Shown: positions 47,902 through 58,959 of the stretch, piece after piece
How positions within the stretch are numbered: position 1 is the first letter of the stretch
Layout of the letters: each line of letters begins with the position of its first letter
Assembly: GCA_963555705.1 (NCBI GenBank)
Contig: OY743190.1
Span: forward strand, 36,810,929-36,874,928
Length of the DNA stretch: 64,000 nt
Direction: 5' to 3'
DNA from: Ligustrum vulgare
Lineage: Eukaryota; Streptophyta; Magnoliopsida; Lamiales; Oleaceae
Made by a program: the position numbers and the translations under genes
The notes under the pieces: generated by a model
What the model was told of the DNA's origin: nothing
Database searches by the model: none
Seen by the model: the letters and a program-made list of their open reading frames with translations, nothing else

Positions 47902-48441
47902 CTAGTCCATTCCTAGGATAATATCGAAATCTCTCATCGGAATTATGTTCAGATCTGCTTCAAGTATTTGGCCATCGAAATCTATTTTTACCGTCTTAAC
48001 TATCTTATCAGTCTCAATAGTTCCTCCCGATGGTAAACTAACCTCAAGTATACTACCAGTTTTCTCTCAAACTAAATCCAGTCTAGATAGGCATGCATCA
48101 GAAATAAAAGAATGTGTAGCACCTGAATCAATCAAGATATAAACAGGAATACCGAAAACAGTTAGTATACCTGCGATCACGTCGGAATCTTCGACGGCAT
48201 CCATGGAAAACACTCTGGCCTTTCCCTTCTTATTCTGGTCCACGTTCTTCTTTTGATCGGTGCCCTGTGCTGGTGGATTGCGACAATCAAAGGAAAAATG
48301 ACCTGGTTGGCCACATTTGTAGCACACTCCTTTGCCCATCAAACACTCTCCTCTGTGCATTTTCAAACACTTCGGACAAGGTGACATGTTGCCAGTTGCT
48401 TGACCCTTAGCGGGTCCTGAGTTCGTCTTCTTGTTGGGCAC
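47902..48441 (-). pseudogene. Element C nucleocapsid zinc knuckle and protease
   Basis: Two zinc-binding groups, CPKCLKMHRGEC and CYKCGQPGHFSFDC (CCHC), bind RNA. They are followed by the aspartic protease motif ILIDSGATHSFIS that would cut the polyprotein. In-frame TGA at 48067-48069 and TAG at 47902-47904 break continuity with pol. Confidence 0.92.
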
Positions 48442-48459
48442 ATAGCCCCTGTTCTGGTT

Positions 48460-49187
48460 CTAATTCGGACCATTCCACTTTCTCTTGCCCTGAAATCTGG
48501 CATTCCTCTGACTTCCCTCAGTACCAAACTTTATTCCAGCATAAGCCACCGCTTGAGCTTTCTTCACAACCTCTCTATATGTGGGCAATTCGTGAGAACT
48601 AACGATCTGTCGAATCTCCGATCGTAGACCTCTCTCAAAACGACGGGCCTTTTTAGCCTCAGTCTCCACCAGATATGGAGCATAACGTGACAACTCCTCA
48701 AACTTCCTCTCATATTCTGTTATATCCATATCTCCTTGTACAAGGCGTAGGAATTCCGTCTCTTTATGATCTCGAAGAGCTTGGGGGAAAAACTTATCTT
48801 TGATCTCAGCCTTAAATTCCTCCCATGTCAAGGCCGCTTGTTCTTCCTCAGTCCTGGTACGCGATGCTGATTCCCACCAAAATCAAGCTCTTCCAACTAG
48901 CATAAACCAGCACAAATAATCTTCCTATCCTCAGGGTAGGATATGTGCCTAAATATCTTCTCGATGGTTTGCAGCCACTCTTCCACGGCTAGTGGGCCAT
49001 TTCCGCCATGAAAAGTAGGCGGACGGTACCTTCTGAATTGCTCGATGATTGGTACCGCTAGAGCAGTTGGGGCTTGCCTCATGTCTTGTACAGCCCTGAG
49101 TAAGTCTCTGATAGCAGTGGACTGAGCCGTGGCTCCCTCTTCTAGGGCAGGATGCTCATCCACATTTCTGTTTCCGCGCCTAGACAT
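48460..49187 (-). pseudogene. Element C gag, frameshifted
   Basis: Capsid-forming protein. N-terminal part from ATG 49187 (MSRRGNRNV, RYRPPTFHGG, VEEWLQTIEKIF) and C-terminal part 48831-48460 (LTWEEFKAEI, VQGDMDITEYERKFEELSRYAP, FERGLRSEI). Between them lie a TAG at 48897-48899 and a frameshift near 48880. A second TAG (48457-48459) separates it from the knuckle. Confidence 0.92.
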
Positions 49188-49387
49188 TTTCCTTAAAAAA
49201 ATGAAACAGAAAAATATTTTTAAGTTCTCGATTCATAACCCATCATCACGATAATGTACTCAACTCAAAAAGAATTGACGGAAAATATCTTTATTCATAA
49301 CTTAAAATTCCTTCAAGTGAGGATACATGAAATCAAAAGATAACTGGAAATGGAAAATGCTAACGCTGACTACTATACTATTCCATT

Positions 49388-49960
49388 CTACTCATTGAGC
49401 CAACCATTTCCTCCATACGGTGGTGCAGCTGGCGGGGAACCGTAATTGAACCATGGCGAGTACCCCGGTGAGCTAGGGGTGTAATCATAAATTCCTGACT
49501 CCGCGTCAGATACCACTAATGGTTCATCCTCCTCATTGTCGTCAGAGATGACAATTACTTCTAGCGCGGGCGCAGGAGCAGGCGCTGGGACGGAGTCATC
49601 GTCGTCCGAAATAACAATCACTTCTGGCTCTGGCCCTGGGGCAAGGCCTCTAAAGCGGTCCCAGTGCTCCAAGAACTCGATACACACTCTCGGAAAACTT
49701 ACGTCCTCACCGAGACGTCCTTTTACATCATTGTAAAACTGAGTTGCTTGCTGTTGTTGACCTGTCGGAAATGTCGACAACAAATGATTGATGGACTGAG
49801 GATCCGTCGTCCTAAGACCACCGGCTATGGCCCTTCGACGTAAGGCACAGTACCCGGATATATGATCAGACAATGTGGTATGTGGGTCCACTCGGAAGGA
49901 CAAGTAAGCTGAAAACTCGTTTCCTGGTTCATTTTGTTGACCCTTTCCAAAATGTGCCAT
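49388..49960 (-). CDS. Upstream ORF of element C with tandem SIM-like motifs
   Basis: Intact 190-aa frame between the primer-binding site and gag, same strand. ATG 49960 is the first ATG after the leader. Residues 1 to about 105 are compact (SAYLSFRVDPH, CALRRRAIAGG, SFPRVCIEFLEHWDRF) and match no family I recognise. Residues about 113-145 hold EVIVISDDDD, a PAPAPAPA linker, then EVIVISDDNEEDE. A short hydrophobic V/I run followed by Ser and acidic residues is the pattern of SUMO-interacting motifs. The tail is Pro/Gly/Tyr-rich (YTPSSPGYSPW). It is one of the few intact frames in the element while gag and pol are broken. Extra ORFs are known in some plant Ty3 lineages; this one's function is not known to me. 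Confidence 0.75.
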   Translation of the reverse strand: MAHFGKGQQNEPGNEFSAYLSFRVDPHTTLSDHISGYCALRRRAIAGGLRTTDPQSINHLLSTFPTGQQQQATQFYNDVKGRLGEDVSFPRVCIEFLEHWDRFRGLAPGPEPEVIVISDDDDSVPAPAPAPALEVIVISDDNEEDEPLVVSDAESGIYDYTPSSPGYSPWFNYGSPPAAPPYGGNGWLNE

Positions 49961-50292
49961 ATCTAAAGAAAATACCAATTATGCAAGGTCCAGTTTAGGG
50001 TTCTTATAATATCATCTTCGAAATTCGAGGACGGAAATTTATTATGAAAAACATTTCTTAAATTATGCTTCTTCTTCTTATTTCCCATTATGCTCGAACT
50101 CGTATTCTTTTACTTATTTCGGAATATAATTTCTTTCTTCTTCATCTAAATTTCATAAGATATGCAACAATTTTCCGAAATAAACATAACAGTAATCATG
50201 AACTTCATAATAAAATTCTTTACCTTCGGAATCGGCGGAGAGAATGTTGACAGTGGCAAATTTTTGAAAACCTCCTTTGAAAATTTTTGCAA

Positions 50293-50325
50293 GTCTACAG
50301 AAACGTAGACCTTGCTCTGATACCA
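50293..50325 (-). promoter_or_regulatory. Element C primer-binding site and stem-loop
   Basis: Primer-binding site complement GCTCTGATACCA at 50314-50325. The neighbouring stem is GTCTAC (50293-50298) / GTAGAC (50305-50310) with loop AGAAAC, the same arrangement as in A and B. Confidence 0.85.
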
Positions 50326-50328
50326 TTC

Positions 50329-51994
50329 TGTGACGCCCCGTGTTCTAAATACTCGAAACGCCACTTCATCGTCTCAAACTCAATTTCAAAAAAATATTCA
50401 TTTAGTGGGAAATGAAATTTTAAATTTTGCATAAAATATTATTCCAATCATTCATAGAAATAAAATCCAAATTCTCCATAGTCGGTACAAAATAAAGTTC
50501 GACTTAAAATAAACGGAAATTTTAATATTTAAAATAACATTTAATTATTTCTTTGCCACTTGAATTAGTAATTTTGGGGAAATTGAGTGTTTAACATAAA
50601 ATAAAAGGTTGGGGATTAATCTAACATTTTAAATGAAATTGAAATTTAAAGATTTGGGACTTAATTAAATTTTTCAGAAATAAAAAGGCTGGCTAATTTG
50701 TTTTTAAAATTGTAACGGCTAAAATAATAGTATTTGAAACTTGGGGACTGAAGATAACTGTTTAAAATAAAGGGGTTGAACTAAAGACACTTTTGAAAGA
50801 TAAGGGACTAAAGGGGAAATTTTGGAAAATCAATTTTGATTATATAACAAAATCTCTCTCTCCCTGTTTGCATAACCGAGAGAAGAGATGGCGAGAGATG
50901 GCGGAGGGGAGTCCTCCTCTCGGTTCAAGACTGTCGGCCTTTCTGTCGGTTGAGGCGCCGCCGCTACGGGGCGACGGTGAGAGTGATGTTGGTGAGGGAA
51001 AATGGGTTTAAATCTTGGATGGATTTATGGTGCCAAAATCAGGTGGAGGTCGAATTTGGGCATGGAAATTTCCGGCCAAGTTTTCCAGCGACGCAGGTGA
51101 GTAGTGTCTTCCTTGGTTTATTTTCTTGATTCTTGTGGTGATTTGGGTATTGATTGGTCTGGGTTTGGAGGTTTGGGAGATGGAAATGGAGATGGGCAGT
51201 GACGATGGCGGTCGTGGTGCACTGCTTGTGGTAGTTCGGCCATGGCAGTGGTCGAGTGGAGGTATTTCAGTTGTCGAGTTTGGCTTCCGTTTTGGGTGTG
51301 AAAGTTGATTCCAAATTCTTCAATTTTTTTTGAATTAGTATGGTAGATTGAGGATGAATTTGGTCGATGATGTTGGTGGTATGTAGGAAATATGAGTTTG
51401 ATGCTTGAGGTTTCAGCAAAGGCGATGCTGATTGTGTGTCATGGGAAAAATTGCAGGAAGTCGATTTGAGTCGAAGAAATACTTACCCAAATTCTGCAGA
51501 TGCTCATGAGGGAAAGGGAAAGATTCAAAAATGGAGGAGATGATTTTATGGACTTATAGTGTAAAACTGTAACATGGTGTATTAAATCTCTAGCGTTTTC
51601 AGTTTCAAAAATTTGAAAAGGTGAAATTGAAGACTGTAACTCCTGTGTGATGATGGCGAATAAATATATTATTGAATGACAATATCATTTTGGAATGTTT
51701 GAGAATCTGATGAATTAGGATAACACTTTGAATTCACAGCCATACAATTTAGGGAAAATAAATCAGGTATTTGGTTATGGGATTAAAATAAAGAATTGGA
51801 TTTAAAATGAAATAATAATTTCGGACAAATTTAAAATCGCAAATCGGACTTAAAGATTTGATCGGATTTAAATTTCTTTCTTGAAATCTTAAAATAATTT
51901 AATTGGCTAGGCGAACACGTTCTCATTGGGTGAAGTCGTAGCGACAATTTAAATAAATTTAACTTTTTGATATAAAATTTTCTCGATCGCTACA
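50329..51994 (-). mobile_element. 5' LTR of element C (1666 bp)
   Basis: The plus strand starts TGTGACGCCCCG and ends CGATCGCTACA, so both termini are present. It contains 'ggggactgaag' type repeats at 50570-50820, a CTCTCT stretch and a G-rich downstream portion. The following base begins Ty1/copia gag, so element C inserted into that element. Its other flank is lost. Confidence 0.9.
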
Positions 51995-52102
51995 ATCTAG
52001 CACAAGGTTCATTGGATGTGAGTGGATATTTTACCAAGGCCTTAAGGAATTTAAACCTACACCTGCTTGCCATTGTGGTGGAATGAAAGAAATTGTGGAT
52101 TA
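51995..52102 (+). pseudogene. Ty1/copia gag, segment 1
   Basis: Reads LAQGSLDVSGYFTK, then after a short deletion EFKPTPACHCGGMKE, the plant copia gag pattern. The 5' LTR and gag N-terminus are gone. Interrupted at 52103 by D1. Confidence 0.8.
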
Positions 52103-53697
52103 TGTTTGCTCAGCAAGTGCATGGATCGCGCAAGTAATAAAGTGTACGTGAGTCCAAGTATCGATCCCACAGAGATTGTTTTAAATTGTATTTTAGATTA
52201 CGATTCCTTAACCGGAACGAGAAATTGTTTGAATTTGAGAAATTTGAATTAAAATTAAACTAGAAAGAACGATGAAATTTGATTTAGATAAAATATGAGA
52301 AAAACATGCTAGAATTGAAAATCCACATTTATTCCATTAATTATGCATTAAATTAAACATCTAACAATAATTCACGAGGTTTTGAAAATCCTTATTCCTA
52401 ATTTTGTCAAGACTCCATTTCGGACAAGAATCAACACCTATCTCTATACACAATCCGACTATATTTCTATGACGAATCTAAATGTATAGAAAAGCATTAC
52501 AAGTTTTGTGAATACTATAGCAGATAACACAAAGCTTATGAGTATATTTCTATCCCCTATTGGACTTTGTGGCAATTGACACAAGTCTAATGAAATCTCA
52601 ATCTTTCGAACTTAAGAAATCACAACCTAAAATCATACAACTAGTGATCAAGTAATTGCATGATAAAAAAAAGTATAAATCAATTGCTCAAACCCATGAA
52701 TTATGAAATTAAATGATAATCAATACATAAAATCCGGAAATAAATGCTTCATCACAATTCTAACATTTAAGAACCTAGCCTAGATACATAATTGAATATA
52801 AATCACAAAAGGATGGATAGATGTCACCCTATTCATGCCCTTGATCTTCGTTCTTCAATTGTGTCTTGGCTTGGAGTGGATCTCTCCACTATCCGACAGC
52901 GTTTTGGCCTCTCTTCAATGAATTGGGAACCCCCCAAAAACGTGTCTAAGGTCTGGTATTTATAGATTAGGTTTAAGTATATGTTACTTGGAAGAGAAGA
53001 ATGCTGAAAATCACGTCCAAAAGAGTTCCAACCGAACAAGGAAAGTTACCTTCGCGGAAGATCTTTTTGTCACTGCATAGCGTTTAGTATTTTAATCATA
53101 TCTTTCTATTCCATTATCCGATTGAGGTGATTCAAAGTCCGTTAGAAAGATAACTTAAAGTGATACAATTCTTCTTGAAATAGGATTTTCCCAATTCGAA
53201 CTTTTATTGCCCAGAAATTAGGTTTCAAAGTCTGACTAAAAATCTGCCCGAAAATCTTGTATGATTGAAATGAATTTATGGTAATATTTTTATCATATTC
53301 ATTCCTTTTTAACTTCTAATTGTATCCAATTGACTCCTACCAATCTTCAAGTTTTGTATCATGGTCCGAATCAATCATTGAGTATTTGCAATTTGGTCCT
53401 TTTTCTTTTAATTTGTATACTTTAGTCATTGAACTTCTATTTTCTTCCAATTTGGTTCTTTCTTTGACTTTTCTTCCAATTGATCCTTTGATTTACTTCA
53501 TCAACTCTTGGTTTTCACACTTTAGCTCCTTTATCATCCAAATGACTTGTTTTTGCTTCATTTCCTTTTGTTTTCTCGACTTTGAGATTTTTCCTGAAAT
53601 ACAAACAATTCTAACTAAATAAATAGAAAATATTCTTAAACAAACACATAAAATCCTACTTTTAGGATAGAAATAAGTGTATAAAATACACTTATCA
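52103..53697 (-). mobile_element. Solo LTR D1 (1595 bp)
   Basis: TG...CA termini (plus strand TGTTTGCTCAGC ... ACACTTATCA) with perfect target duplication GATTA at 52098-52102 and 53698-53702. In minus orientation it begins TGATAAGTGTATTTTATACAC and ends near 'gtgggatcgatacttgg' and 'acttgctgagcaaaca', shared with D2 and D3. The 100-aa frame at 53320 is low-complexity. Confidence 0.9.
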
Positions 53698-54260
53698 GAT
53701 TACCAGCAACAGGATTATGCTCTCTAATTTCTTATAGGTTTGAATGAATCCTATGTACAAATTATGGCTCAAATTCTCATGATGGATCCAATGTCGTCTG
53801 TCAATAAAGTTTTTCCCCTTGTCACTCAAGAAGAATGGTAGAGAAGCTTGAACACATCATGTATACAACCTACATCAGCGGCTTATGGAGTTACTGGTAA
53901 AGGTAATGGAGCAGCTTCTACAAGCTATAAAAGAAAGAGGGAGTAGTCTACATGCACACACTGTGGATATAATGGACACACAGTGGGTAAATGTTACAAA
54001 CTACATGGTTATTCACCAGGTTGGAAGTCTGAAGGTAAGGAAGATACAAGCAAGGGATATTTGAATAACAAGCCATCAGCACATCAGCTGAGTGGTGATA
54101 ATGATTCACATACTGAAATGGAAGAAAGTATCTCGTCAAATAAACTATCAGCAAACCAGTGCCAACAGTTAATCTCCTTTCTGACTACTCAATTGCAGAC
54201 TATGCCTCTAGGTTCTTCTGATCAGTAGCCATCATGCTCCAATTTCTCTGCTATAGCCTT
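53698..54260 (+). pseudogene. Ty1/copia gag, segment 2 with CCHC knuckle
   Basis: Continues gag (FLIGLNESYVQI, MMDPMSSVNKVFPLV), then the knuckle CTHCGYNGHTVGKC followed by YKLHGYSPGWK, the usual plant copia sequence. Stops at several codons (for example before STCTHC). Broken at 54261 by D2. Confidence 0.9.
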
Positions 54261-56207
54261 TGTTAAGTGCATTTTTATACACTTTTTATACCTTTAAATT
54301 AGCATATTTTGGAACATCTTGAGCAAATATCTACTGATTTATGCATATTTTGTGTTAAATAGGTTAATATCCAAGTTGAGGCCAAAAACCACATAAGGAG
54401 TGAAGATTTTGCTGAAATTCCAAGTTCGGGGACTATTTTGTCACTTTCGGGAAGTTTTGGACAAGCCGCGCAATTAACCAAGGGACCAAATTGAAAGATC
54501 TCAAAACTTGAAGTACCAACAGTGCAATTTTAGCGAGAATAAGACAAGGCAGCATGGCTGGGAACGTGCTTCTGCTGGAGAGTATGGGAAAAAAGGAAAG
54601 GAGGAACAAGGCATGATGGGGACTGCAAGCTGGAGCTGGGGGATTGTGCTGAGGATATACATATATAAAAAACCTGCTGCTGGAAGGAGGAAAGAAGAGG
54701 AGGAACCGGGTGGATGGTTGGTGACAGCAACCATTGGTAGGTTTCATTAGATATAGATATATACACATAGAGAGAAACGGCTGGTGACAGCAGCTGTATT
54801 GTGTTTGTTACCTGCTGGAATTTGGAGTAAAGAGATAGATAGGAAGTTGGTTGCAGCTGATAGGAATTGAAGAGGTGAAAACCGGGTGAAGTTGCTGGTG
54901 ACAGGAGCAATGGACAGCCGGCTGGAACTAAGTGTTAACTGAGGAAGCAGTACTGCTGCAGGCTAACTGGTAGAGGAGATTTGCTGGTGACAGCAGCAAA
55001 TACTATAACTACTGCCGGAGACTGGTGCTGTGGGCTGCAAGCTGTTACTTGAAACAGGGTGCTGTTGCTGAAAGCTTGTGGGAGAGCTGACTACTGCTGA
55101 TAATAAGCCGCTGCTGAGGATAAAAATCTGGAGTCTTGGTGATTGTTGCTGCTAATTCTGGACTGTTGCTGCCGGCTGGAGAAGAAGAAGAAGCTAAGTG
55201 AAAACAGCAGCTGGAAAGCAAGGGACTGCTGCAGGAGGAAGTTGCTGGCTGCTGCAGGCTGCTAGGTTGCCACTAAAGGAGAGGCTGGGGACTGCTGTTG
55301 CTGCGTGAGGAAGATGATATTGCTGTTGTTGGTTCAACAGTTGCATTGAGCAGGTACAGGATGTGACTGCTGATAGTAGGCTGCTGCTTGAGCCTGGTAG
55401 AGGAGCTGGAAACTCACTGCTTCTGCCGTCTGCTGAAAACACTGATGCAACCGGGTTGCTGCAATGCTGACTGGAAACTGCTGGAACTGAGGGTGCTGCT
55501 GCCTGCAGCTGAAGAAGGAGATCTACATGCTGGAAGTACTGATTTCAGACAGAAATATTGCTAGGGACTGAATTGCAAATGATTGAAAGTGCAGGGACTG
55601 ATTTGCACTTTAATCAAAAGTTGGAGGACCTTTATGCAAATTTCAACAATCTTCAAACTCCGGGTTTTAATTTTAATGTTTATTGTTATTTTTATTTTTA
55701 AATGCATGTTTAGCTAAATTTTACATGTTGGGATGATTGATATAGTTTAAATTGCACTTAGTTAATTTAAAGTTATTTACTTATTTTGCGCTATTTAATT
55801 TCATGCATTTTAATTATTGTCGTTTAATTTCAAGCACTTTAAGTTATGTCATTTAATTTTGAGTATTTAAATTTATGTTTTATGCCATGCATTTATTTTC
55901 AAGTAGTTAGTTTTATTTACAAAACTTGAAAATTAATTAAGTGTCGTTTAAATGAAATCATGAATCCCAACTATTTTAATTTATCATTTTCCGCATTATC
56001 GTTAGATTTTAGAATTTACTCGTTTAAATTTCGCATTCAAAACCAAAATCAAAAACTTCATTTTGTGACTTCGTTGTTAGAATTAAATTAACTCGCATGT
56101 GTAATCGAAGTATACATTCCTCGTGGGATCGACAATTCGAACTTTTCTAGTCCACTTTACTACTTGAACGCGACCCGTGCGCTTGCGGTATACGATTTTA
56201 GCGAACA
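54261..56207 (+). mobile_element. Solo LTR D2 (1947 bp)
   Basis: TGTTAAGTGCATTTTTATAC ... TTTTAGCGAACA, flanked by GCCTT (54256-54260) and ACCTT (56208-56212). The end carries 'ctcgtgggatcgacaattcg' and 'acttgaacgcgacccgtgc', homologous to D1 and D3. Its middle (54880-55560) is a degenerate GCTG/CTGCTG-rich stretch with no protein I recognise. Confidence 0.88.
54880..55560. repeat. Degenerate CTG-rich stretch in D2
   Basis: Dense, imperfect repeats of ctgctg, gctggaa and tgctgcagg over about 700 bases, unlike the AT-rich surroundings. No long frame on the element's own strand. Confidence 0.7.
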
Positions 56208-56936
56208 ACCTTTCCTATAACTAACTATGCATGTATTTTAGATACAGGAGCTATGCATCATGTTTGTTATGATCTGAATTCATTTAGCTCTTTTGATGAT
56301 TTTCCTTTTGCCTCAGACATTTTCATGCCAAATGGATTAAGAGCTAACATAGCCAAAGTTGGAAATGTGAAGCTTAGTTCTAAAATTACTCTTTTAAAGG
56401 TCCTATATGTACCAAGCTTTAAGTACAGTCTTATATCAGTAAGCTCACTTGCAATGGATGCTCGCTGCTCTTTAATGTTTGATGTTGATTGTTGTTTAAT
56501 TCAAGGCAATTCTCCAGCTTCTTAGATCGGGAAGGGTAGGAGGATTGGAAAGTTATACTACTTGAGTTCCCCCAACTTGAAGAATAGGAATGACAAATCT
56601 CAAGAAGTTTCCATTTTAGTCTCGTCAGCTGCAGATCACACGAATAATTTGTGGCATTCCAAGCCTGGTCACCCGTCTTTTACAATAAGTCAGCTTCTTG
56701 ACAAGAGTTTTGCATTCAATAATAGAATAGGAAAGAGTTTTCATTGTTCTATTTGTCAGTTTTCCAAGCAAAGAAGGCTACCTTTTCAGTCAGACAATAA
56801 TCTTTCTCAAGAAGTGTTTCATCTTGTACATATAGATATCTGAGGACCTTTTTCATATGATGACGGTGGAAGGTTTTAGATATTTTGTTGCTATTGTGGA
56901 TGATTGGTCTAGATATACTTGGATTTATTTGCTTAG
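56208..56936 (+). pseudogene. Ty1/copia protease, GAG-pre-integrase and integrase start
   Basis: Protease ILDTGAMHHVCYDL (D-T-G), then VLYVPSFKYSLISVSSL; integrase zinc finger WHSKPGHPS...HCSICQFSKQRR (H-H-C-C); integrase core start YFVAIVDDWSRYTWIYLL. Stops at 56523 (TAG) and near 56841 (TGA). Interrupted at 56937 by solo LTR E. Confidence 0.9.
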
Positions 56937-58903
56937 TGACACGACCCGCCCCGAATCACGTTAATGTACTCGAGACATGGTGTGCGCCGATGATGGATGC
57001 CAGCTAAATGCTGGACCCATCACCAAGGCTGACTGTGATCTACTATCAATTATATGCTAAATAATGAAAAATAATTTTATTTCAAAAATAATGTGGGCCC
57101 AAACTGGATTTAAATGCTTTCAATGAAATTGTAACCTACACATGTCATACGAATGTGACTTCAAAATCAACAGGCTCGTCATGCTTTCAAAACTCAACTG
57201 TTACCTGTTAAGAAATATCGTGGGAAAATAATGAGTTGATAACTCAGTGAGTGGAGAATTTCGAAAATAACTATATTTTCTCATTTATATACATTTTCTC
57301 AAAATTGAGTTCACAATATAATCTCGTATATCGTAGTCAAGAAAAGAGACATACTCTTCATGTCGAAAAATATCATCATCTATTTATACTGTCATCATAA
57401 TCTATAATCTAACATCATCCATAATATACTGTCAACACAGTCTGTAATCTCTAGGTATGGCCATACCATAACAAATCAACCAAAAATGTACCATCTGATT
57501 AACATCTGTAATCTGGTCATACATGAATAGACTGCCCCTAAGGCTAGTCTCAAAGACCTCTGATAATCAATTCTAGAACACGAACAAGACCGCCTCAGTG
57601 AACTATATCATACACGGTCGATGGCCTCAGGGTAATATCATACCCGATCAAGACCCCTCAGTCTTGTATAGAACATAGTCAAGGCCGCCTCAGTGAACTA
57701 GAATAAGTATATAGTCACGGGTACTTTTTTGATCAATTTCAATATCACATATTTCACATTTATTTCAACATATAATCATTTCAAAATCTTTCTAATTCCA
57801 AACAAATATCATATTCTCATAATATTTCACAGTAATCACATAATTTGACAAATAAATCACATAATCACGTTTAACGTAATTAATAAGCAATTATAAATAT
57901 TTGAAAATAATTTAGATTTTTCCACTCACGGGTGTATACACTCGAGACTATATATGTTGATAAGTTGTGATAATCTCTTCATTGCTTCCTGAAATAGTAG
58001 AATTATTCGAATCAGTACATCTCCGTCCACATATTAAAATCCTACAAACAAAATTACCATAACCTTAATACATAATTCCCATATTCCCTTATTTTTCCTT
58101 TCACATCCAGCAATTTTCACAAACCTGCTGCCATTTCATTCACCACTTCCCAGACACTAAGGAAACCAGGCCCATATTCAAATTTCCAATCCCATTTTCT
58201 ATTCCAATTATTTCAGCAGAAAAAGTTTCCAACTCATGATTTCCCACTTTCAATTCAATTTCTTATTCATCGACTCTTTAAATATCCAACAAATATTAAT
58301 CCCCTTTCCATTAAATTAAACTTACAAATCTGTTTCTTTTTTTTTTTGAGAATTTCCGAAAATCCTAATTGAATAGGTTCAAGAATGAAGCTAAATAACA
58401 AATTATTAAACCTTAACATGACCATAATCAGCCCTTAAAATAAGAACATTCTTTTACCTTAAGTTGTAGCTGGAACAAGAAAATAATTCCCGCCAAGAAG
58501 CGAAATATCTTTGACCGGCATTTCCTTCTCTTTTTTTTTTCACCTTCTTTTTCCCTTTTTTTTTTTTTTTTTGTTTCTGCTTTCGTTCCCAGCACAATTC
58601 TCAATTATTGGTAAGTGAGAAATGGATGGAAATTGATTTTGTGGTCAATAGCCTTTCATTACCAACTAAATCCTCAAACCTTCATACAATCTAACATTTA
58701 GTCCTTAACTGTCATTAATTAAAAACATAATCTCCAAATTTTAGTCACCTCATTTTTGGCCCTCTAAGTAGTAGTAATTAAAAATTAACCCCACAAAAAA
58801 ATAATTATTCCACTTAAGTCCCCATTTGACTTGACCAATTGAATATTTGACTTTGAATAAATAATTTCTCGACTTTTGACTAGCACAACAATGGGTTATC
58901 ACA
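56937..58903 (-). mobile_element. Solo LTR E (1967 bp)
   Basis: Plus strand starts TGACACGACCCGCCCC and ends GGGTTATCACA, with perfect duplication CTTAG at 56932-56936 and 58904-58908. The minus-strand ends (TGTGATAACCC ... GGGGCGGGTCGTGTCA) are the kind seen on Tekay/Del-like chromovirus LTRs. T-rich runs at 58330-58345 and 58556-58571. Confidence 0.92.
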
Positions 58904-58959
58904 CTTAGACAAAAATCTGATGTTCAAGTTATCATTCCAAGAAAATTTCAATTGATTAA
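58904..58959 (+). pseudogene. Ty1/copia integrase, short segment
   Basis: Continues WIYLL as RQKSDVQVIIPRKFQLI, 56 bases, then interrupted by LTR F. Confidence 0.75.

Noticed and set aside
54433..54910. Overlapping 77-126-aa frames on the minus strand in D2
   Set aside because: Overlapping frames in a repeat-rich LTR with no recognisable domain.
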